Positions 56,521-64,000 of a stretch of 64,000 nucleotides of DNA are shown piece by piece. This DNA comes from Staphylotrichum longicolle. Taxonomy: Eukaryota; Ascomycota; Sordariomycetes; Sordariales; Chaetomiaceae. Numbering within the stretch: the stretch's first letter is position 1; each line of letters begins with the position of its first letter. The stretch spans positions 3,162,001-3,226,000 of the forward strand of contig JAHCVI010000004.1 in NCBI GenBank assembly GCA_019096155.1. Direction: 5' to 3'. The position numbers and the translations under genes are program-made. The notes beneath the pieces were generated by a model. The model saw only the letters and a list, made by a program, of their open reading frames with translations. It was not told the DNA's origin and made no database searches.

Positions 56521-58316
56521 TCACGCCGCCGCTGCCGTTGTCGTTGTTGTCGTCGCCGCCGTCGTCGTCTTCCTCTCCCTCCTCCCGCCTTCCCTCTTGC
56601 TCGCTCTCTCCTTCTCCTTTTCTTCCGTCTCCTCCTCCTTCTCCTCCTCCTTCGCCTCCCCGCCCCCCTTCGTCGCCGCCGGCTTCGGCTCCACCTGCGT
56701 AAAGACATGGCGGCTCGCGAACCCCTCCACCAGCGTCGTCTCCACGACCTGGCCCTCGGGCACCATCTCGTGGCGGAACTCGGTCCACCCGGCGCGGCGG
56801 CACAGCTCGGCGACGACGACGTCGCAGTCGCCCAGCAGGTCAATGTCGAAGTTGACGTGCGACACGGGCGTGCGGCTGATGTAGATCTGCGGGACGTTGG
56901 GCGGCAGGAAGGGGACGACCTCGCTGACGGGCGCGACCTTGAGGCTCGTGCCGATGACGATGACCAGGTCGACGCGGTCGCGGTCGTGCTCCGTCAGGCG
57001 GCGCGAGAACTCGTCGGGCAGCGGCTCGCCGAAGAAGGTGATGTCGGGCTTCATGACGCCGCAGGACCAGTTGACGGGCGCGGCGTGGTGGTCGTACTCA
57101 GAGTCCGAGTTGCTGTCGTAGTCGCCCGGGCGGCGGCGGGGCTTCTTGTCGGTGCCGTCGCGGTGGACCTTGCGCTTGCGGCCGTGCGGGCCGGCGCCGC
57201 TGCTGTTGGAGGTGGTGCGCGTGCCCTGGGCGCACTTGCGGCAGCGCGGGATGTCGCCGGCCTTGATCTCGGCGAAGAGGGAGTCGCCGGGGACCTTGTG
57301 GCCGCATTTCACGCACGAGGCGGTGGCGAAGGAGCCGTGGCATTGGATGAGCTTGTCCGGGGTGATGCCGGCTTTGGCTTCGAGGTTGTCGATGTTTTGG
57401 GAGTAGTTGGTGAGGAGCTTGCCTTTGGCCTGGAGGAGAGCGATGAAGGCGTGCGTGGGGGAGAAGCGGTCGTGGTTGGGGAGGATGTCGCGCGCAACCG
57501 AGTAGAAGATTGTGGGGTCTTGGCGGAAGACGGTGATGTCAAAGACTTCTTGGGGGTCGTTGAGGCCGAGGTGCTCGAGTTTGGAATACAGACCCGTGCC
57601 CTTGGAGCGGAAGTCTGGGATGCCGAGGGAGGTGGAGATGCCGGCGCCCGTGAGGACGATGATGTTCTTGGATTTCTTGAGGAGGTCGACGGCGTCGTCG
57701 ATCGAGTTGTACTTGGGCAGCTTGGCGCGCTTGGACAGCTCGCGGCTGAGGGCGAGGCTCAGCAGCGAGTAGTAGGCTTCGTCGTCGGCGCCGTCGAGGA
57801 AGGCGGGCGGACGGATGCCAAAGGCGGTGAGCAGCTTCTTGGCCGTAATGAGGCCGGAGCCGATGGTCCTCTCGCAGAAGACGGTGGGGCCCACGGAGCG
57901 CAGGAGCTGGCGGAACTTGGTGGCCTCATCGGGCGTGCAAGCCTCGGGATCTGTGAGACGGGTCAGCGCGTCGTTGTCCTGAACTACGTATTTGTGGCGC
58001 AACATTGAGATGAGTGCCAAATGACGAAAACCGTACCATCGGTGAAGATGCGATCCTCGGCCAGATCCTCCAGGGCATCCTGAAAAAGAGACTCGGTCTC
58101 CCAGGACTCACTCAGGTCATTGACGCGTTCCTCGAGCTCATTCAGACCCGAGTTGGGACCGCCGTTGGGGTGTGCGTCGACCTCGTCGGTGAGTTCTACA
58201 AATGCCCGCTTCTCATCGTAATCAACCACATTCTTGACCCGCGTGCTGGGTTTCCTGGTGGTAGCAGTGCCGTTGGCTGAGCCGTTCTTGCCCGGTGCGC
58301 GACGTTGCGAGTCCAT
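56521..58316 (-). CDS. NAD-dependent protein deacetylase, SIR2/HST1 (SIRT1-like) class
   Basis: Exons 58316-58037 and 57950-56521 joined by an 86-base GT-AG intron give about 569 residues. The start is the MDSQRRAPGKNG ATG; upstream in-frame sequence is promoter-like. The N-terminal extension (TPDEATKFRQLLRSVGP... LITAKKLLTAFGIRPP) is the helical region found in nuclear SIR2/Hst1-type proteins. Catalytic core: GAGISTSLGIPDFRS (NAD binding, ~195), YSQNIDNLEAKAG, QCHGSF with the catalytic His. The zinc ribbon is CVKC...CRKC. A long basic Ser/Gly/Arg/Asp insert separates the ribbon from WSCGVMKPDITFFGE. GTSLKVAPVSE closes the NAD site. The tail is Lys/Glu-rich, ending in poly-Thr/Ala from repeated ACG/GCC codons. 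It removes acyl groups from lysines using NAD+, probably in chromatin. Confidence 0.93.
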
Positions 58317-60955
58317 TTGGTGTGTGGTGGTGTGCGGTGGTGTGATGTTGCCGTGTGTCTTGTGAATAGGCTGAGTGTTTCGTGTTGTCGAAGGAGGAAA
58401 TGCCGACAGAGTGTGAGAGTGACAGTGACAGGGAATAAAGGTGAGCCACAGCGACGACGCGCCAATGAGAGACAAGACAGACACCAAGCAGGCAAACGAA
58501 CTGTGTGTGAAGAGCGTCCAGAGCCGGTGCAAGCCTAAAGAGCAAAGGGTCGCCGGCCAAAGGGAGGAATTTTAATCTGGGGAGGAAGTGGAAAGAGTGA
58601 GAGAAGCCGGCGAGTTGAGTGATCTGAGCAGGGCGGGCTTGGCAAAGTTGCTGAGTGGGATGAGTGCCAGTCAGTGGCAACAGGGAGAGAGCCTTGGAAA
58701 GAGAATGATGAAACTTCGATTGTTGCCGGCGATGTGTAGCAGGCAGTTCACACGAGAACCGGAGCTGAATGAGCGGCAGCGCCGGGTTCGACCGAGCGAT
58801 CTGAGCGAGCAAGGGCGTCCTGGAACACGATTGCGTGGTAAAAAGAGACAATCCCAAGTCGCGAGTCGTTTATGCGCCCGATTTGGCAAAACACCGGAGA
58901 GACTCGGACCGCGTTAAGCAGAGGCCAGAGACAGTGTGACAAGGCTAGCTGCGTCTCAACTTCCGACACTAAAAGCCAGTGTTGAGTGTTTTGCCCTTTT
59001 TTTCTGTTTTGTTGCTTGGTTCAACGACGTGCACGGGAGTGAGGATACAGAATCGGGGAAGCGGAGGGAAACCACAGGGGCAACATGAGATGAGCCATCG
59101 ACCAGGGGGGCAGTCTGTTGCCCCTGTCCTCCCTCTCCATCTCCTCAACTCCCCTTGTCCAAGTACCTCGACTCGCAGATGAGCACCATTACAAGCTTGG
59201 ATAGTTCATGCAAACAATGTCCTGGACAGTTCACTTCAGACAGCAGACCCTTGAACTAGAGTACTACTACAAAAGAATGCTACGAAGAGGATACGCCAAG
59301 TTTAACTTGTGGTCAATTATTTGCGTCTCCTGAGATCAAATCTCACACCACGAGATGCGCGCCCCTTGAGAAACTGTGGAGTCCTACCTCCAGTGGATGC
59401 CTGGCACAGACACCTCATTGTGGGGAGGGACTCGAGGATGGAAGGAAAGTGATGACGGATGGAATGATCGCAAGAGAAAAACAAGTCCGGAAGTGGCAAG
59501 CACGAGCGAGCATCGAGCACTGGGCCAGACCAATCCCCCGCTGACCGAGGTTTCTCCACATGCCACGCACAGCAACTTTCGTTCTCTGCACAAGAGGTTG
59601 TCTCGTCTCTCATCTGACAGAGGGCATGTGCAATTAAACAACCCGGTCTTACCTTCACTTTTACCAAGTAGTTCCTATGTAAAGCATCGGACCAAAAAAA
59701 AGAGTGCCTTGCCCTGCCCCTGCCTCCCCCCCCCCCCAAACCAAAAACAGACCGACGCACTGCAACCCATCACCGAACACGCCCAAAACTCCAAGCCTGC
59801 GGCGCATCAGCCCGGGCCAAAAGTGGCATTTCCTATTCTTAGCAGTGCAACCCAGTCAGCCCTTCCTGTCTGGTCTCTTATCCTGCCGCTCCGAACGGAC
59901 AACACACACCTGGGCAGTTCAGACTTCAGTTTGGCTCAACCTGCGACGAGCCAGTTTTGGTTGGTTCTTTTGGGTGGACGGCTCGGTTGGGCAAACACAA
60001 GCACAACAGCCAAAGCTCCTCGCTGCACATCAAGTCCGCCAGTTAAAGCACAACCAGCCAAGTCATTTGGTACGGATAAAAAAGAGGAAAGAGGGCTATC
60101 AACATCCAGATCAAGACTCTTTCAACAGCTCAAAGACTGAAACTACCTATGCACACAAACAGTAAGGTATATAACCAAAGAAAGAAAAAAAAGAGACAAG
60201 TAAACTGCTTTTGACCCCGAACGACCGTGAAAGGTAGGTAGGAAGTAGCAATCAAGCTCGCTCACCCAAGCAAATAAATGTATGCATCTCTGTATGATAA
60301 AAAGAGTCAAACGATTGATGATATGACGTTCCCGTCCATGATATCACAGTGATTCCCACCCGCCCCGTCTTAACTTCGCCAGACGCCTTCCTCCTCTCCC
60401 TACAAGATAAACAAAAAAAAGAGAAAGGGGATACTATGGCCATTAGAGAGAAGACAAAAAAGAAAGAAAAGACAAGATATGCCCAACATTCCAAACGCCA
60501 TGTTTGTTTTGTGCCCCGCCTGCCCGCCGGCCTCCTCTCCCTCCATCCCTCCTCTGCTCTGCTCTACTCCCCTCAGCAGCAACCATCCTCCCACCTACTC
60601 CATCCATCCGTCCGTCCATTCCCCCATGCGCTTTGTACAGTGTTATACATATCGACAAGTGAATCGGCTCCGTTCTTCTTGCCTGGATCTATGCCGTTAT
60701 AGCAAGAATGGGAAGGAAGCGGGCGTGGCGCCCTGCTCGGGACGTGAGCATGGGCATGGGATCAGCTGGATCAATCCGCAGGCGCACCCCTCCTGCGGCG
60801 GCACGCATAATCCGACTCGTTAGGCGTACGTCCGTTCATCGTTCGTTGTGATGAACTCGCCCGATGTCAGGGGTAGTTAAAATGCCCGAACGCTTTTGGT
60901 GTTCGAATGGTATTGGCTAGACAGGATGGAGTTGGGGTGTCTTTGTATGTACGCC
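58317..60955. other. Gene-poor region of 2.6 kb upstream of the sirtuin
   Basis: No supported gene. It includes C12 and A/T runs, CCAT/CCGT-like short repeats near 60600 and probably long UTRs of the sirtuin and the Ca2+ ATPase. A 254-codon plus-strand frame at 59376-60140 has no recognisable structure. Confidence 0.5.
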
Positions 60956-63900
60956 TCACTCCTCCGCCTCTCCCTTCTTCGCCGCCGCCGCCGCCGTAGG
61001 CGTCGTAGGCGACCGCGGCTTCGGCACACCCAGGATGGGCACGTCCTGCTTGACCTCCTCAATCTCCTGCGGCTCGTCCGAGAGGGCCTGCTCGCCGAGG
61101 ACCGACCCCGACCGGTCGGCGGCGGGCGGGCGGGATCCGCTGCGCGACTCCTGGCCCGCGGGGCGCGGGAACTGGCCAAAGTCGGGCTCCCCGCGGCGGT
61201 CGATGGGCGACCAGCCCGCGGCGATGCTGCCAGCCACGATGCCCGTCATGACGGTGGCGGCGCCGAGCGCGCTGTTGGACCGCGAGCGCATGCTGCGGCT
61301 GCGGCGGCGCGAGTCGGGCGTGGCGGCCGCAGCGATGGAGCCGAAGCTGTCCTCGCGGGTCGGCGTCTGCGGGATGCGGTGGGTGGAGTTGGAGCGCGAG
61401 TGCTCGCGGCTCGTGGCCGGGCTGCGGCGCGGGAGGAACGTCTCGCGCGGGTGCTGCATGGCGAACTTGAGGTTGTTGAGGCGGCCGCCCTTGATGCGCT
61501 TGAGCCAGGCGAGCTCGTCCCGGACGTCGGCGAGGGGCTCGGGGTAGGCGTTGAAGCGCTCGTCGTCGTCCGAGACGGTGACACCAGGGACCTTGGATTC
61601 GTGCCGGCGCTTGAGCGACGCCGGGATCAGGGCCTCGATCAGCTCATCGGGGATGAGGCGGATCATAACGCCCACGGGAATCGAGAGAACACCAAGAACG
61701 ATGGCGATGCCCCACATGACGGGCGTTTGGCCCTCGTCCGCAATGCGGAAGGCGTCGCCACCGACCATGACAATCAAGACTTGGCCGCCACACATGATGG
61801 CGCTGATGACGATGAAGTACGGGTTCTTGAGCATGCCTTCAAAGATGTTGAAGTTGTTGTCCAGACGTCGGTTGCTGTTGCGCGTTAGCTGGCTGTCTCC
61901 GTCGTGACTACACAAAGTTATCTACTTACTTCCACTGGTTGAAGATTTGCATCCAGACGAACGTGTTGAACACCAACGTGTTGATCTGTGCCGGCGTCAT
62001 GTCATCAGGGCCGGGGAGAACGCTAACACCTCCAAAGTAGATTAAGAAGGTAATGAGCAGCTGGTAAACGGCTTGGCCGAGAATCATCTTCCACATGGTC
62101 GTCGAGATGATCGAGGAACCCTTGCGCTCGGGCTTGCGGTCCAACACACTGTCCTGCGGAGGATCTGTCGCGAGAGCCAGCGCAGCAAGGGTGTCCATGA
62201 TGAGGTTGACCCACAGCAGCTGGACAGCAGTCAGGACAGATTCCTGCTCATCGCTCTGCACGGCGGAGACAAAAGTCAGGATGACGGCCGTGACGTTGAC
62301 AGTGAGCTGGAACTGGAGAAAGCGCTTGACCGCGTCGTTGACGGCGCGACCCCACTTGAGCGCCATGACGATCGAGTTGAAGTTGTCGTCCATGAGAATA
62401 ATCGCAGAGGCCTCCTTGGCGACCTCGGTTCCGGCAATGCCCATCGAGAAGCCAATGTCGGCCATCTTGAGGGCGGGCGCGTCGTTGGTACCATCTCCCG
62501 TGACGGCAACGGTTTCGTTCTTCTCCTTGAGACGCTTGACCAGGATGCGCTTGTCTTCGGGGCTGGAACGCGCTAGGACGTGCAGGCGCGGGATGATCTC
62601 GTCTTGCTCCGCCTTGGTCATGTTCCTGAACTCGGGGCCTTCGAGGACCACGCTGTTGGGCTGCAAGATGCCACAGTCCTGAGCGATGGCCTCAGCGGTC
62701 ATCCTGTTGTCACCGGTAACCATGCGGACGACGACGCCAGCCTTCTGGCAAAGCCTGACAGCCTCGCGGACGCCGGGGCGCAGCGGATCCTTGATACCGA
62801 CTAGGCCGACAAAGACCATGTTCCGGCAGATGTCCTCGAAAACGATCTCGTCCTTCTCGGCATCCATCCGGCGAGAGGGCTTGGGAGGCCACCGGTCAAA
62901 GTCCCGATAGATGAGACCGATAGTCCGCAGCGAATTCCGCGCATATGTCTCGATCAGCTTCTTGATGGTCTCCTTGTTGTCCTCGGTGAGAGTCGCAGAG
63001 CCCAAGCCGCTCGAAGGATCGCGCAGGACCTGGGTGCACTTCTCCAGCATGATCTCGGAGGCACCCTTGACATAAAGGCGCGCCTTTCCGTTATCCAGTT
63101 GGACGACCACACCCATGCATTTGCGTCCAGAGTCGAAGGGAATCAGGTGCAGCGTCTTGGCGTTGGCCCTCTCTTCGCTGACAGGACCCATGGCCAGGTG
63201 CTCGCGAGCCAGGATGAGCAGTGCCGTCTCGGTCTTGGAGCCGATGAAAGTGTGTTCTCCATCCGCGTCGCCCTCAAAGGCTGTCGAGTTCAGCGCGATG
63301 GACTTGAGTACCAAATCCTTCACCTCGGGACTGAGGGATGAGACAACCTCCTGAACGCTAACGTCCTTCTCGGAAGACTGCTGATCAGGGGTAGTGGTGG
63401 TGCCAAAGCGATGGCTCGTGCCAATGGTGCCCGCCACGACTTGCATCTTGTTTTGGGTAAGCGTGCCCGTCTTGTCCGAACAAATGGTGGTCGCGTTGCC
63501 CATGACTTCGCACGCCTTGAGATGACGGACGAGATTGTTATCCTTGAGCATCCTGGTAGTGGCGAAGGCGAGCGCCAACGTCACAGCAAGCGGGAGGCCT
63601 TCGGGAATAGCGACGACGACGATGGTGACAACAACGATGAAGATCTCGATAAATTTCTGTCCCTTCTCTGCCGGGTTCAAGGACGCGTACTGTCTCGGAA
63701 GCCGGACCAGGAAGATGATGAAGAGGACGAGGAAGAGAAGCAGAGCGACGGCACCGCCAAGCTTGGCGATGTACTCGGCGATGATGTTGAGCTTTGACTG
63801 GAGAGGCGTGATCTCGGGATCCTCGTTCAGGGACATCATGGTCTTGCCGTAGCTCGAGTGAATGCCCGTCGAAGTAACCATGAACGTGCCGGCACCTTCC

Positions 63901-64000
63901 ATGACGCGCGCGCCCGACTGGATGAAGGGGTCCATCTTCTTGAGGCTCTCGTGGTTTGCGATAGCCGCGTAGACCTCGTCGGCGCCCCTTTTGCGAATAA
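60956..64000 (-). CDS. PMCA-type Ca2+-transporting P-type ATPase (5' end outside window)
   Basis: Minus-strand gene entering from the right edge; exons in the window are 64000-61930 and 61874-60956, joined at QWN|NRRLDNNFN. The N-terminal cytosolic part and first membrane spans are missing. Visible landmarks in order: M3-M4 with VVVAIPEGLPLAVTLALAF (Ca2+ site), the phosphorylation loop CSDKTGTLTQNK, the nucleotide domain, TGDNRMTAEAIA, the hinge VTGDGTNDAPALKMADIG, and M5-M10 with NLIMDTLAALALATDPP. A C-terminal cytosolic tail of about 170 residues is Ser/Arg-rich (SREHSRSNSTHRIPQTP and RRRSRSMRSRSNSA), so it looks like a basic, possibly phosphorylated regulatory extension. It exports Ca2+ to the vacuole or outside, like yeast Pmc1 and Neurospora NCA-type pumps. 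Confidence 0.93.

Noticed and set aside
56482..58008. 508-codon plus-strand frame opposite the sirtuin
   Set aside because: Antisense shadow; the minus strand carries all sirtuin motifs.
59376..60140. 254-codon frame upstream of the Ca2+ ATPase 3' end
   Set aside because: Passes through homopolymers and has low-complexity Ser/Pro/Thr composition without any recognisable motif.
1..64000. CRISPR arrays, bacterial operons, insertion sequences or prophage
   Set aside because: Spliced eukaryotic genes throughout, and no regularly spaced direct repeats or terminal inverted repeats were seen.

Overview
The window is a chromosomal segment of a filamentous ascomycete (Pezizomycotina, most probably Sordariomycetes). 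This rests on short GT-AG introns of about 50-120 bases in almost every gene, GC-rich coding sequence, and a gene set that reads as fungal housekeeping: the Nup98/Nup96 precursor, Pan2, eRF3/Sup35, Dna2, TRAPPC11, Sir2-class sirtuin, mitochondrial BCAT, a PMCA-type Ca2+ ATPase. A fungal NACHT-ankyrin (NLR-like) protein is also present. I assembled the gene models by hand from splice signals and reading-frame continuity. The species cannot be named from this sequence.

Layout. 0-12.5 kb: Nup145/Nup98-96 (+), PAN2 (-) and a mitochondrial oxoglutarate/malate-type carrier (-). 12.5-15.8 kb: a gene-poor island. 15.8-24.7 kb: a short-chain dehydrogenase (-), eRF3 (-), a RanGTP-binding Yrb30-like protein (+) and an allantoate-permease-family MFS transporter (+). 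24.7-31 kb: sparse region with four small lineage-type hypothetical proteins and low-complexity DNA. 31.9-41.8 kb: TRAPPC11 (-) and DNA2 (+), divergently arranged. 42.3-46.4 kb: SesB-type hydrolase / NACHT / ankyrin protein (-). 47.0-47.7 kb: a small secreted cysteine-containing protein (-). 49.3-58.3 kb: complex I ESSS subunit (+), mitochondrial BCAT (-), SCY1-like pseudokinase (+) and sirtuin (-). 61-64 kb: the 3' two thirds of a plasma-membrane-type Ca2+ ATPase (-), which runs off the right edge.

The genes do not form one pathway or cluster. Loose themes are nuclear transport (Nup145, Yrb30-like), mRNA and translation control (Pan2, eRF3), membrane traffic (TRAPPC11, SCY1-like) and genome maintenance (Dna2, sirtuin). 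The best candidate for an accessory, self/non-self type system is the SesB-NACHT-ankyrin gene with a small secreted protein gene about 0.6 kb upstream of it.

The most important caution is that four otherwise conserved genes (DNA2, TRAPPC11, the SCY1-like gene and the NACHT gene) contain apparent one-base frame changes, several in G/C runs. Many indel errors in the assembly are the simplest explanation; gene decay is the alternative.
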